64,000 bases of DNA from Aerococcus christensenii. GTDB taxonomy: Bacteria > Bacillota > Bacilli > Lactobacillales > Aerococcaceae. Of the stretch, positions 36,689 through 46,077 are shown piece after piece; position 1 is the first letter of the stretch; each line of letters starts with the position of its first letter. The position numbers were made by a program, and so were the translations under genes. The notes under the pieces are model-generated. The model had not been told where the DNA came from, made no database searches, and saw only the letters and a program-made list of their open reading frames with translations. The DNA is taken from positions 62,001 to 126,000 of the forward strand of contig NZ_CP014159.1 in assembly GCF_001543105.1 (NCBI RefSeq), given 5' to 3'.

Positions 36689-36729
36689 TGAACAGTGTTC
36701 ATTTTATAAAACTTCTCTTTCTTTGTCAA
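36689..36729 (-). promoter_or_regulatory. Promoter with operator palindrome of the TetR operon
   Basis: On the minus strand, TTGACA (36724-36729), 17 bp, TAAAAT (36701-36706), then a perfect 13-bp palindrome TGAACACTGTTCA (36689-36701) at the start site. This is the classic position for TetR-type autorepression. Confidence 0.8.
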
Positions 36730-36750
36730 AAACTTTGCCTGTTTTTCTTC

Positions 36751-36806
36751 AAAAATTTTAAAAGGCCGCTAAGTAGTGAAAGTTTACCCTCACTCCTTAG
36801 CAGCCT
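36751..36806 (-). terminator. Terminator of the ABC export operon
   Basis: The minus strand pairs AGGCTGCTAAGGAGTGA with TCACTACTTAGCGGCCT (two mismatches) around GGGTAAACTT, followed by TTTAAAATTTTT. Confidence 0.85.
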
Positions 36807-36825
36807 GATTGATTTTTCGAAGGAA

Positions 36826-38016
36826 CTATTCTTTTTGCGCCTTCAATCGATACTTCATAATTAATAAACTCAAAGTCAAATAAGTTACTCCTAATAAAAC
36901 TTGAATTCCTACATAGGAAAGTGCTTCTTGTCTTTGACCAATTGTCCACGTCTCTAAATTAAAAAGAAGTTTCGTCAAACGAATATTCCAAATAGGACTT
37001 ACCAGTGAAACCAAACTCCGAAGGAAAGGAGATACCACTTCTAAGGGGACAAAGATCCCACTTCCAAAAGCAATCAAAAGTCCTAAAAGAGTGGAAGAAA
37101 AATTAACAGCGCCTGGGCTATTGGCTAACATTGCCACAAAATAAGAGAAAGCTAAAATACTGAGCATGTTAATGAAACTTGCTCCTACAATCCCCCACAT
37201 GATCACTGTTTTACCTAAGACACCTCCAAACAAACTATTCAAAGTCACCATGAAAAATATCCAATATCCCACGCCTAAACAAGCCCCCGCAAGATAGGTT
37301 TCTAAAACCCGCTTCCAAGGCTTAACATGTCCTAAGCGCTCGCGCTTCTGAATTTCACTTTGTCTCATAACATAAAAGGTAGTCCCCATTACATAAATAA
37401 AACTAATCACAAAAACATAGCTCAATATAGGTAAGGCTCTCTCTCCTACCCCTAACTGCATTTCGGAATCTCCAGAATTTTCGTAAAGGATCTCTACATG
37501 ATCCTCTAATGCCTGATCTAAATCTTTGAACTGTTTATCAAGCTCTAGTTCTTGATCGGAAACCCTCGTTTGCGCTAAAGATAAAAGTTGCCAGGTATTC
37601 AAGTAAGTCGCTAATTCTTCTTTCACCAAACGTTCTTCTTGCGGATAATCTTTGCTGGTAATTTCAAGAGGGGCATCTTGAACCCTTCCATCCTTCAAAG
37701 CTTTACCAAAGCCTGAGGGAATCATCAACATGACCTGCGCTTTGCCCATATAGAAAGCTTCTACCTGGGCTTTTTCTCCTTCTTCTACTGATCGTAAGTG
37801 GTGATGAGTGGACAAACGATGGATCACATCTTGACTGATCGGATCATCCCCATCCTTGTTCACGATTCCTATCTGTACGGATCTGGCTTGAAAATTTGTT
37901 TCTTGTGGCATGAAGGCAAAAGGTAACGTCATCGCTAAATAAATAACAGCTGGTAGAAAAAGATGACTAACCCAATTTGCCTTGACTAATTTGAAAAAGA
38001 GCTTAAAGGTGTTCAT
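36826..38016 (-). CDS. ABC-2 type permease (second subunit)
   Basis: 396 aa from the ATG at 38016 with AAGGAGG. One N-terminal helix, a large external domain (about 45-195, Gln/Asp/Glu-rich), then five or six C-terminal membrane helices (SYVFVISFIYVMG and others). ABC2_membrane_3-type architecture like drug or antibiotic exporters. Third gene after the ATPase and the first permease, overlapping the latter by 14 bp. Substrate unknown. Confidence 0.85.
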   Translation of the reverse strand: MNTFKLFFKLVKANWVSHLFLPAVIYLAMTLPFAFMPQETNFQARSVQIGIVNKDGDDPISQDVIHRLSTHHHLRSVEEGEKAQVEAFYMGKAQVMLMIPSGFGKALKDGRVQDAPLEITSKDYPQEERLVKEELATYLNTWQLLSLAQTRVSDQELELDKQFKDLDQALEDHVEILYENSGDSEMQLGVGERALPILSYVFVISFIYVMGTTFYVMRQSEIQKRERLGHVKPWKRVLETYLAGACLGVGYWIFFMVTLNSLFGGVLGKTVIMWGIVGASFINMLSILAFSYFVAMLANSPGAVNFSSTLLGLLIAFGSGIFVPLEVVSPFLRSLVSLVSPIWNIRLTKLLFNLETWTIGQRQEALSYVGIQVLLGVTYLTLSLLIMKYRLKAQKE

Positions 38017-39217
38017 AAGACAACCTCCTTGTTCCAAATCCAATAATTCCCCAAGAGATCATCAACATCATCAGGAGGCGTCGAACATTCTCATAGAAGA
38101 AGCCTAAATCCTCATAAGCATTTAATTGGTAAAGAGCATCCCCAATCAAAGCTAAGGGATTCCACTTTGCCACAAGTGGCCATTGTTCAACTACCCATAA
38201 ACGAACATTTGGGATCATTAATCCACTCAAACTACCTAAAATCAAAGGGACCGATATCGCAATGGCCATCAAGTGTTTCTCCCCTACTGGCAACAAAACC
38301 CCCATCGCCATCCCTAAACTGATGCCCAACAAAACACCAAGTGTCAGTAAAAGGCCTAATTCTCCTACATGGCGAGAAAGAGGAATCCCATAAAAAGTCA
38401 TAAGTTCAGCAGAAAGATAGGTCACTAAGAGGGCAACCAAACTATAGAGTCCTCCTTGCGTGACTACTCGCTTCCATTTAGGTTTTGGACTTGCTAATTC
38501 GCGTAAAGCCACTAAACTTTGATCTGCTTCCGTTCCACTGTATAAGGTAGCTCCAAAGCACATAAAGTACAGGCAAATATAGGCCATACACGCATAAAAA
38601 CTTGCCGCTCCTTTTGAGATTCCTTTTTTTGTTTCTAGAGAAGCTAATCCAGGCACCGAATCATTGGATATTGCCTTCACTTGCTCCCAAAAAGCTTCAA
38701 AATCACGATCACTAGCCTTTGAAGCTATCATTTTATCCAAAGAGACTTGCAAGGTTTGGTTCATTTGATTCAAAGTTTTTAAAACCTGATAGGCAAGGGA
38801 AGTTTGAAAATCTTTTTCTCGTCCTTGAGCGATCTGAAAAGCAAACTTCACCCGGTGATCTTCCATCTTGATAGACAACTTGCCAACTGCTTGACTTTTT
38901 TGGACAAGCTTAGAAGCTTCCTCTCCTGGAGAAACAATTTTTCCCACTAAGAGTTTCTCACCACGTGGCGCTGTTTTTACTTCTTCCGCGGTTTCCTTCT
39001 CTTCGAATACCGGCTCTAACATCTTCTTAAAAAAAGTCTCTTCTTCTTCATTTCCCGTCAATTCCACAATGATAGGTGCTGGCTCTAAATGAGCGTGATC
39101 AGACAAGCTTCCCCCAATCGCAAAAACATAGATCAAAACAAATCCTAAAGGAAATAACATACCAAATAAGACAGCAGACTGATTACGAATCAAGGTCTTG
39201 AGATAAGCCTTAAACAT
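38003..39217 (-). CDS. ABC-2 type permease (first subunit)
   Basis: 404 aa. The same layout as its neighbour: N-terminal helix (SAVLFGMLFPLGFVLIYVFA), extracellular domain to about 210, then six helices. The two permeases probably pair as a heterodimer with the ATPase encoded upstream. It overlaps the ATPase gene by 8 bp. Confidence 0.87.
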   Translation of the reverse strand: MFKAYLKTLIRNQSAVLFGMLFPLGFVLIYVFAIGGSLSDHAHLEPAPIIVELTGNEEEETFFKKMLEPVFEEKETAEEVKTAPRGEKLLVGKIVSPGEEASKLVQKSQAVGKLSIKMEDHRVKFAFQIAQGREKDFQTSLAYQVLKTLNQMNQTLQVSLDKMIASKASDRDFEAFWEQVKAISNDSVPGLASLETKKGISKGAASFYACMAYICLYFMCFGATLYSGTEADQSLVALRELASPKPKWKRVVTQGGLYSLVALLVTYLSAELMTFYGIPLSRHVGELGLLLTLGVLLGISLGMAMGVLLPVGEKHLMAIAISVPLILGSLSGLMIPNVRLWVVEQWPLVAKWNPLALIGDALYQLNAYEDLGFFYENVRRLLMMLMISWGIIGFGTRRLSYEHL

Positions 39218-40148
39218 GATCCCTCAACTCCCTTCCTGTCAGCTCTAGGAAGACATCATTCAGACTCGGCCTCTTCACGGTCAAATGTAACAAATTAATC
39301 TGGAATTTTTCAAAAGCATCCAATAAGGCCATCAACTGACTCTTCCCTTTGATAAAGCGAACCGTCAGAATAAAATCTTGATAATTCCAATCACTCACTG
39401 CTGACCAAGTGTTGAGATGGTCCACAAAAGCTTGAGACAAACTCATCACTTCAGCTGTAACAGACTCTCCTACTCGAGACATCCCTTTGAGATCGTCAAC
39501 CGTCCCACTCACCAATTCTCTCCCGCTATCCATAATCGTCAAGCGATCACAAATTTGTTCTACTTCTTCCATGTAGTGGGTTGTATACAGAACCGTAACG
39601 CCCTGCTCGGCTAAATTTTTAATACCATCCAGAATATATTGGCGAGATTGAGGATCCACCGCCACTGTCGGCTCATCTAAAATCAAAAGCTCTGGCTTAT
39701 GCGCAATTCCACAAGCTAAATTTAATCGACGAAGAAGCCCTCCAGAAAGTTTTTTCGGACGAAACTTCGCAAAATCCTGCAATTCAACAAAAGCCATCGC
39801 TTCTTCCACATATTTCTTACGCAAACTTTTGTCCTGAATATAGAGTCCACAAAAATAGTCAATATTTTCTTGAACCGTTAGCTCTTGATAGACGCCGATC
39901 TGCTGGGGCACTAAGCCTACTCTTGCTTTCAAATCATACCGATGAGGTTCCATCTCTTCTCCAAAAAGGCGAATTTCTCCGCTTTCTCGCTTCAGTAAGG
40001 TCAATAAACAATAGATAAACGTCGTCTTTCCTGAGCCATTAGGGCCTAACAAACCATAAATTTCTCCCTTATTCACCTGCAAACTCAGATGATCTAAAGC
40101 AACTAATTCACTGTAGCGTTTAACCACCTCATGGGCCTCAATAATCAT
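39210..40148 (-). CDS. ABC transporter ATP-binding protein (export)
   Basis: 312 aa. Walker A GPNGSGKTT, Q-loop LVPQQIG, signature KLSGGLLRRLNLA, Walker B LLILDEPTVAVDP and His switch TTHYMEE are all present, so the ATPase is catalytically complete. The extra C-terminal domain (about 220-312) fits drug/antibiotic exporter ATPases such as CcmA/DrrA-like proteins. First of a three-gene operon; GGAGGAG site. Its promoter region overlaps the terminator of the upstream surface-protein remnant. Confidence 0.92.
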   Translation of the reverse strand: MIIEAHEVVKRYSELVALDHLSLQVNKGEIYGLLGPNGSGKTTFIYCLLTLLKRESGEIRLFGEEMEPHRYDLKARVGLVPQQIGVYQELTVQENIDYFCGLYIQDKSLRKKYVEEAMAFVELQDFAKFRPKKLSGGLLRRLNLACGIAHKPELLILDEPTVAVDPQSRQYILDGIKNLAEQGVTVLYTTHYMEEVEQICDRLTIMDSGRELVSGTVDDLKGMSRVGESVTAEVMSLSQAFVDHLNTWSAVSDWNYQDFILTVRFIKGKSQLMALLDAFEKFQINLLHLTVKRPSLNDVFLELTGRELRDHV

Positions 40149-40174
40149 CTACCTCTCCTCCTATCTTCCTCTTT

Positions 40175-40207
40175 ATTATAAAAACCCCTCCTTATAAAAA
40201 GAAGGGG
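40175..40207 (-). terminator. Terminator after the YSIRK surface-protein remnant
   Basis: The minus strand forms CCCCTTCTT-TTTAT-AAGGAGGGG (one mismatch) followed by TTTTTATAAT. The T-tract contains TATAAT (40175-40180), which could serve as the -10 for the ABC operon. Confidence 0.75.
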
Positions 40208-40213
40208 CATCTG

Positions 40214-41025
40214 TCATCTCTTCACATGACAAATGTCATCTTCTGAGGAAGCAAAAAATTCCCCACGTTCTTGACCATCTAAAGCTTTTTTGGTTGTCTC
40301 TATTTCCTGTTTGAGTTGTTCAACTTCTTCGGCAGTTTTATTTTCACCTTTCTCCATATCGAGAAGATTTTCAGTCTTTTGAACAGCTTCATCATAAGGT
40401 TTTTGTCTAATTTGATTAGCTTTTTTATAATCAACTGATTCTAACGTTTCAGCCTTATCATGAATGCTTCCTGATAAAAGCATCATTTTAGCATGCAAAG
40501 CACGAGCCTCTTTATATGCAGCATCAATATCATTTACAGAAGAAGCTTCTTCAAATTTTTTGAGTTCCCCTTCTTTCTGTTTATTATTTAATTTAGTGAA
40601 TCCAACTAAAAGACTTCTAGCATTTTCTTTTTGTTTATTTAATTTATCTTTCTCTTCATTTTGAGTTTCTTTTTTAGTTTCTTTTCAGGAGTTTGTGCTT
40701 CTTTTTTCTCCTTTCCAGATTCTTTTTCATTCGTTCTCACTTGCTTATTTAAAGCTTTTTTATTTTCAGAAGGCTTTGCAGGACTTGGTGAAACATTCCC
40801 TCCCACACCTGTTACAGGCTAGATTTGTGGGGCAGCTTATCCTTTATCTTCACCCTTCTTATCTTTTTCTTGGGTAGCTGTTGGCGTTGAAGTAGCAGGT
40901 TTTACTTCTGCAGCAAGTGCTTTTGGCCCTGCAAGGAAGCAGGCTGCGACAGCAACGCTGACCACACCTATGCTATATTTTCGGATAGAATAACAAAATT
41001 TCTTTTCAGGATTTGAGTTTAACAT
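40214..41025 (-). pseudogene. YSIRK surface protein with a GA-type (albumin-binding) module, broken
   Basis: The start is ATG 41025 behind GGAGGG. The YSIRK signal peptide is intact (CYSIRKYSIGVVSVAVAACF, then LAGPKALAAEV), followed by a Lys/Glu/Thr-rich linker. The frame is stopped by TAA at 40837-40839 and a nearby TAG, and there is a frameshift near 40685. It resumes as KENARSLLVGFTKLNNKQKE and EEASSVNDIDAAYKEARAL, which match the three-helix GA module of albumin-binding proteins. A stop at 40214 ends it; there is no LPXTG anchor, so the 3' part is missing. Confidence 0.82.
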
Positions 41026-41190
41026 GAATTTTCCCTCCACATATTCTTCATTTTGTATTTTTGCCTTTATTTAATTTCAATAGCCAAACATTTGCACTCA
41101 AATTGTAACCAGCGATAGAAAAGAATACCAGTAATGTACCGATCTCCAAAAGTTAGACCAAAAATCTAACCTTTGGAGGTCGGTATTTTT

Positions 41191-41737
41191 ATGTCAAAGT
41201 ATAGTTATCAATTGAAGAAAGAAGTTGTTCAAGCTTACTTAGAAGGTAAAGGTAGCTGCGCATTTTTTGCTAAACAATATGGAATAAAAAGTAAAAGTCA
41301 AATTCGACGATGGATCGCTAATTACAAGGCTTATGGGGATAAAGTCTTATTGAGGTCTAGAAAACAAAATTCTTATTCTTTTGAAACGAAGCTAGCTATT
41401 GTACAATTATATTTATCAAGTGAACTCTCCTATCAGGACATAGCGATTCAGATGGGGATAATGAATGCATCCCTTGGGTTTCTCGTTTTTGATTAGCTGG
41501 TCCTGATGCATTGAGATGCCATAAAAAAGGGAGTAAACCGACGATGGATAAACAAAAACAAGAGAAAAGAAAGAGAAGAAAGGCAAACGCCCCAATGGGG
41601 CAGATTCAGTAGATACGAGTACAGATCGGATTAAACAGTTGGAAGATGAACGATATTGGGCCAAGTTAGAGAATGCTTTTTTAAAAGAGTTGAGGAGGTT
41701 GCGTTTAGAGGAAGAAGCCAAAACGAAAAAAAGCTAA
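41191..41737 (+). pseudogene. IS3-family orfA (helix-turn-helix), broken
   Basis: The N-terminal part is MSKYSYQLKKEVVQAYLEGK, then KYGIKSKSQIRRWI-type helix-turn-helix repeats. The frame breaks near 41460, and further stops occur up to about 41610. The C-terminal leucine-zipper part resumes as IKQLEDERYWAKLENAFLKE and ends at TAA 41735-41737 next to an A7 run (41726-41732). Confidence 0.8.
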
Positions 41738-42614
41738 CATCATACACAGCCTCCGAGGACAATTCAAACTGAAAGACCTTCTCAAATATACAGGTATGCC
41801 AAAAGCCACTTTTATGTACTGGCAGAAAAGATTCAATAGAAAAAATCCAGATCAAGAAATCGAAACAAAACTCATAGAAATTTGCCAAGAAAATGAAGAT
41901 TACAGCTATCGGCGTATGACCGCTGCGCTGAAAAATCAAGGCTTTCTGATCAATAAGAAAAAAATTCAACGACTCATGCAAAAATTAAAGCTTCAAGTTA
42001 CTTCATACACGAGAAAAAGTCGAAAATATAATTCTTATAAAGGTAAATATGGTCGAATAGCGCCTAATAGAATCCATCGTCGTTTCTGCACCTCGATTCC
42101 TCACCAAAAGGTGACAACTGACACGACTGAATTTAAATATTACGAAGTCGATAAAAAGGGGCGTATGACGATGCACAAGCTGTATTTAGATTCCTTTATG
42201 GATATGTTTAATAGCGAAATCTTAAATTATAGTATCGATAGAAGCCCTTCTGCTATCAATGTGATGGCAGCTTTAGATCAAGCCATTCAAGTAACATCAG
42301 ATTGTCCTTATCGTCGTACTTTTCATTCAGATCAGGGTTGAGCTTATCAGATAAAAAGTTATACAGATCACTTAAAGGCAGAACGAATTTTCCAAAGTAT
42401 GTCCAGGAAAGGCAACTGTCACGATAATTCAGTGATGGAAAACTTTTTTGGCTTACTAAAACAAGAAATTTATTATGGGGTTATCTATTACAGTTACGAA
42501 GAATTAAAATCCGACATAGAGAAATATATCAAGTACTATAACGAAAAACGAATCAAAGAACGACTAGGATGGATGAGTCCTGTTCAATATCGGATCAGCC
42601 TTACGGCTGCATAA
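41730..42614 (+). pseudogene. IS3-family orfB transposase, stopped by a TGA
   Basis: The DDE transposase reads HSLRGQFKLKDLLKYTG, then the SYRRMTAALKNQG region, the core catalytic segment TTDTTEFKYY, FHSDQG and ENFFGLLKQEIYYG. The conserved DQGWxYQ motif has TGA instead of TGG at 42339-42341, so the protein ends before its last catalytic Glu. The rest of the frame (42342-42614) is intact. A single base change is enough to explain it. Confidence 0.88.
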
Positions 42615-42617
42615 AAA

Positions 42618-42655
42618 AACGTAGCAGTCGATAAAACTACTACGTTAAAAAAAGT
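42618..42655 (+). terminator. Terminator inside the right end of the IS
   Basis: AACGTAG-(C)AGT pairs with ACT(A)-CTACGTT around CGATAAA, followed by AAAAAAAG on this strand and TTTTTTT on the other. It may block read-through either way. Confidence 0.6.
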
Positions 42656-42870
42656 CTAACTTTTTGGGGTTACATCATAAATAAGCGCGCCTTTTTATAG
42701 ACCTTCTCGCGGATAAAATGTGAATAAAATATGAATTTTGAAGTCGTTAAAGTAAGTGCTTCCTTAAAGTGCCTATTTCATTGAAAACACGCCCTCCTTA
42801 TCGCCTGTCTGCGAAAAATTTGTTACAATAAAGTATAAAGAATAAGCGTTTAGAAAGGAGGACTCCCACC

Positions 42871-43974
42871 ATGCAACGAAGTTTATGGACGTTACCGCTT
42901 ATCATTTTTATTATCATGTGGTCTTTGGCTTCTTATGTGAGCGGAGACTTACTTGTTGTAGAACCCTGTTTAGCGATTCTTATAGTAGGGGGATTAGAAA
43001 TGATGCACTCCTTCTTCCCCTCTTCCTCCTTTTCGTGGACTGATCTGGCTCTTTTGGGAATATGTGGTGGACTTCTTCTTTATTGGCCACTGTTGATCTT
43101 CTATTTTCCAGCTTTGCTCTTTATTTTTCACTTGTCTTATCCCGTCATGTTCGGGTTCATCCTTATTGAAAGCTTGATTAGTCACTTATCGCTCATCCTA
43201 GAAATCTTAGTCCTAGCTACGAGCATACTCTGTCTCCTGATTCGTCAACAAACCGAGCAATTTAACACTTTCCGTCAAAAAACTCACGCCAATCTCGATA
43301 CACTCAGATTCGATAATGTTCACTTCAAGCGGGCTCAAGATCGACTATTAAGTCAACAAAATCAACGTATCGCTACTTCCATTCGTCAGGAGCGTCTTCG
43401 GATAGTCAGAGATATCCACGATTTACTAGGCCACCAACTCACAGGCGCTATTGTCCAACTCACCGCCCTAGAAATGACCTCTAAAGATACTTCTCAGAAG
43501 TCGCAGCTCTCCCTAGTCACTCAACAACTGAAGGAGGCCATGGAAAACGTCCGTACAGTTATTCATCAAGAACAAGCAACGAGTTATGATCTAAAGAGTG
43601 ACTGTCAACAGATCATCGATCAATTCAAGGCTTGCCCAGTTACCTTCACCTTTCAAGGAGAGACACCCCTCAAGGCCAGCAGCGCCCATTCTGTCCTCAA
43701 TATCCTCCAAGAAGCTCTAACGAACGCTGCCAAATATGCCCAAGCCACTCTGATTCAAATTCAATGGTATGAACTTCAAGATCGCTACACCCTTCTCATC
43801 GCAGATAATGGAAAGGCTGCTGCACCAGTCTCTCATAGTGGGATTGGTCTGCTTAATATGGAAAAGCGCGTTCAAGAAATGGGGGGAAGCTTCCACCTCA
43901 ACACCATCAAGGGCTATCGTATTTTTATTAGTTTACCGAAGGAGATGAATCAAGATGAGACTTTTACTCGCTGA
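42871..43974 (+). CDS. Sensor histidine kinase (DesK/LiaS-like, HisKA_3)
   Basis: 367 aa. Four or five N-terminal membrane helices with short loops (1-125) suggest sensing within the membrane. A coiled coil follows. The dimerisation/phosphorylation helix has the HisKA_3 motif IVRDIHDLLGHQLTG (phospho-His), then the HATPase domain with EALTNAAKYAQ and ADNGKAA. The stop overlaps the response regulator start by 20 bp, so they form a two-component pair. Stimulus unknown; the membrane topology suits envelope sensing. Confidence 0.92.
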   Translation: MQRSLWTLPLIIFIIMWSLASYVSGDLLVVEPCLAILIVGGLEMMHSFFPSSSFSWTDLALLGICGGLLLYWPLLIFYFPALLFIFHLSYPVMFGFILIESLISHLSLILEILVLATSILCLLIRQQTEQFNTFRQKTHANLDTLRFDNVHFKRAQDRLLSQQNQRIATSIRQERLRIVRDIHDLLGHQLTGAIVQLTALEMTSKDTSQKSQLSLVTQQLKEAMENVRTVIHQEQATSYDLKSDCQQIIDQFKACPVTFTFQGETPLKASSAHSVLNILQEALTNAAKYAQATLIQIQWYELQDRYTLLIADNGKAAAPVSHSGIGLLNMEKRVQEMGGSFHLNTIKGYRIFISLPKEMNQDETFTR

Positions 43975-44608
43975 TGATGATGTTCTCGTCACTAGTGGCA
44001 TTCAAACCATTATCGAAGCCTCTACCAAAGAACGACCAGATCCTTGCAAAATTGTCGCTATTGCCAAAGATGGTCAAGAAGCCTTGGACGCTTATCGTCA
44101 ATGTCAACCAGATATCGCCCTTTTAGATATCCGGATGCCCGGCTTAAACGGCATTGACATTGGACGCAAGATCCTCTCAGAAGATCCAGAGGCTCGTCTG
44201 CTTTATCTGACCACTTTTCTAGAAGACCAATATATTATTGAAGCGATCCAAATTGGCGCCAAGGGCTATCTGCTCAAAACAGATTTTGAAAGTTTGGTGC
44301 CCGCTCTAGAAGCTATTATGAAAGGTCAAACCGTCTACGGAAGTGCTGTCACAGAAAAACTCCCGACTTATTTATCAGGCAAGCCTCTTCCTTCTGGCTT
44401 CTCAAACACTCCATTTGTTCCTCCACTCACCGCTACAGAACGGCAACTGATCAGCTGTGTCGCAGAGGGGATGAATAACAAGGAGATCGCCGAAGCTCTT
44501 CATTTTAGCGAGGGAACCGTTCGTAATTACCTCTCTGTCCTTCTCGATAAACTCCAGCTCAGAGATCGAACCCAACTGGCCATCTACTACTACAAACATC
44601 TGACTTAA
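43955..44608 (+). CDS. NarL/LuxR-type response regulator
   Basis: 217 aa. Receiver domain with acidic DD near the start, phospho-Asp in DIALLDIRMPGLNG (about residue 55), Thr in LYLTTF and Lys in KGYLLK. The C-terminal LuxR HTH is clear (LTATERQLISCVAEGMNNKE, then EGTVRNYLSVLLDKL). It partners the upstream kinase. The following gene, a polysaccharide-type membrane protein 113 bp downstream, may be a target. Confidence 0.94.
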   Translation: MRLLLADDDVLVTSGIQTIIEASTKERPDPCKIVAIAKDGQEALDAYRQCQPDIALLDIRMPGLNGIDIGRKILSEDPEARLLYLTTFLEDQYIIEAIQIGAKGYLLKTDFESLVPALEAIMKGQTVYGSAVTEKLPTYLSGKPLPSGFSNTPFVPPLTATERQLISCVAEGMNNKEIAEALHFSEGTVRNYLSVLLDKLQLRDRTQLAIYYYKHLT

Positions 44609-44721
44609 GTCATGAATAGCGGCCTTTCTTTGCTTAATTTTGCCTTAAAAGTAAGCAGGGGGACTTGTAATTTTATCTTTTTTGAAGTAAATTGAAATTT
44701 GATGAAATCATTTGAAAGTGG

Positions 44722-45924
44722 GTGTCCCCTTTGTTCAATAAGAGTCATCCTATTTTACCGGTTGATATTCAAAGTCTCTTATTAACTTTACTGTTAATTT
44801 CTTTATTTTTCCCTTTTTATATCACGCTTATTGTTTTCTGTCTTGTCATGATTATTCTGGCAGCTACAGGATTACTGAGCGTGAAACAGTGGCCCAAGCA
44901 TCGAACGGCCAAATCCATTATCTTATTTACGGTTTATGCCTTAGGAATTTCTCTCATCTTCCATAATTGGGTAGGGGTACTGATCGCTGTAGGCATGATT
45001 ATCCTTCTCTTTTTCGGCTTTTACTATGCGCGAGCGGCAAGAGTCGACTATTTAGAGGAGATTATGAACGTTTCTCTTATTGCTTCCATTATTCTGATGT
45101 TCTTCGCTATGATGGAACACTACGGAATTATCGCAGAGTGGGACTATACCTTCCTCTCCAAAGCCATGAATAAAGTTCATCCTAGCCGAGTAGAAGCCAC
45201 CTTCTTTAATCCCAATTATTTTGCGATGATTCTAGAATTCTTTTCGATTTTTGGCCTCTATCAATTTATTAAGGCTAAACGTTGGCTTCAAAAGTTGACC
45301 TATTTGGCTTTAACGCTGTGCAATCTATACAGTCTAGCTTTAACGGGTTGCAGGACGTCCTACCTTGTGATTATCGTGGCCTATTATATCTTTTTCTTCA
45401 TGATTGGTTATAAAAAACAAGCCATCTTGTCCCTGATTGTACTCACAACTTTAGCGATTGTCGCCTTTGGAATGGGCTACCTCCCTCGCTTTAATGAATT
45501 GACTTTTGCCTTTTCAGATCGAGGAGAAATTTGGGAAACAGCTTGTCGTGCCCTGAAAGATAACTTTTTATTTGGACAAGGGCCGCTCACCTACATGCAC
45601 GTCTATAGTCACTACTCTACCCACTATACCCAACATGCCCATAATATTTTCTTAGATATCTTACTTTCTTATGGCTTGGTGGGAACGACTCTATTGGCTT
45701 ATCCCTTCTACCAACTTCTGAAGTTATTCAAACGAATGAGCGCTTATCCCGCCCTTCGCTTGCCACTAGCTCTCATGGTTAGCTTAGTCAGTGTGATCTT
45801 CACCCACGGTCTCACAGACGTTACCATCTTCTGGATACAAACAGCTGGTATCTTTTTAGCGGTTATCTTAATTGCTCCTAATCTGCTGAAAAGCGCCCAA
45901 GAAGGCGAAAAAAATTTCCTATAA
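44722..45924 (+). CDS. O-antigen ligase/Wzy-like membrane protein
   Basis: 400 aa, about eleven membrane helices, with the Wzy_C (O-antigen ligase) region near 160-330: FFNPNYFAMILEF, LTGCRTSYLVIIV and the loop DRGEIWETACRALKDNFLFG followed by HAHNIFLDILLSYG. Such proteins polymerise or attach surface glycans. No other glycan genes are linked. The start is GTG 44722 or TTG 44731; neither has a strong site. Confidence 0.82.
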   Translation: MSPLFNKSHPILPVDIQSLLLTLLLISLFFPFYITLIVFCLVMIILAATGLLSVKQWPKHRTAKSIILFTVYALGISLIFHNWVGVLIAVGMIILLFFGFYYARAARVDYLEEIMNVSLIASIILMFFAMMEHYGIIAEWDYTFLSKAMNKVHPSRVEATFFNPNYFAMILEFFSIFGLYQFIKAKRWLQKLTYLALTLCNLYSLALTGCRTSYLVIIVAYYIFFFMIGYKKQAILSLIVLTTLAIVAFGMGYLPRFNELTFAFSDRGEIWETACRALKDNFLFGQGPLTYMHVYSHYSTHYTQHAHNIFLDILLSYGLVGTTLLAYPFYQLLKLFKRMSAYPALRLPLALMVSLVSVIFTHGLTDVTIFWIQTAGIFLAVILIAPNLLKSAQEGEKNFL

Positions 45925-45930
45925 TTGAGA

Positions 45931-45967
45931 ACCCCTCCATGACCTAGTCATTGGAGGGTGTTTTTTA
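45931..45967 (+). terminator. Terminator after the Wzy-like gene
   Basis: ACCCCTCCATGAC-CTA-GTCATTGGAGGGT (mismatches at two positions) followed by GTTTTTTATT. Confidence 0.88.
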
Positions 45968-46077
45968 TTCTCTGTGTTCATTCTTATCGATCAGCATTGA
46001 CGGAAAACCCCCACCCTAAAACAGTCCTTCCTTCTGTATAATAAATATTATTCCAATAGATAAAGGAGAAAATGAAA

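Larger units (their letters stand above)
41135..42674 (+). mobile_element. IS3-family (IS150-like) insertion sequence, inactive
   Basis: About 1540 bp with imperfect terminal inverted repeats: left TGTACCGATCTCCAAAAGTTAGAC, right end complement TGTAACCCCAAAAAGTTAGAC, sharing the core CAAAAAGTTAGAC with small gaps. Two frames inside correspond to orfA and orfB. No target duplication could be confirmed (left flank TAA, right flank TCA). Both frames are broken, so it is a dead copy. It lies just upstream of the YSIRK remnant. Confidence 0.88.

Noticed and set aside
40225-40238. 14-bp palindrome ATGACA-AA-TGTCAT
   Set aside because: It lies in the tail of the surface-protein remnant and has no clear promoter next to it; likely chance.
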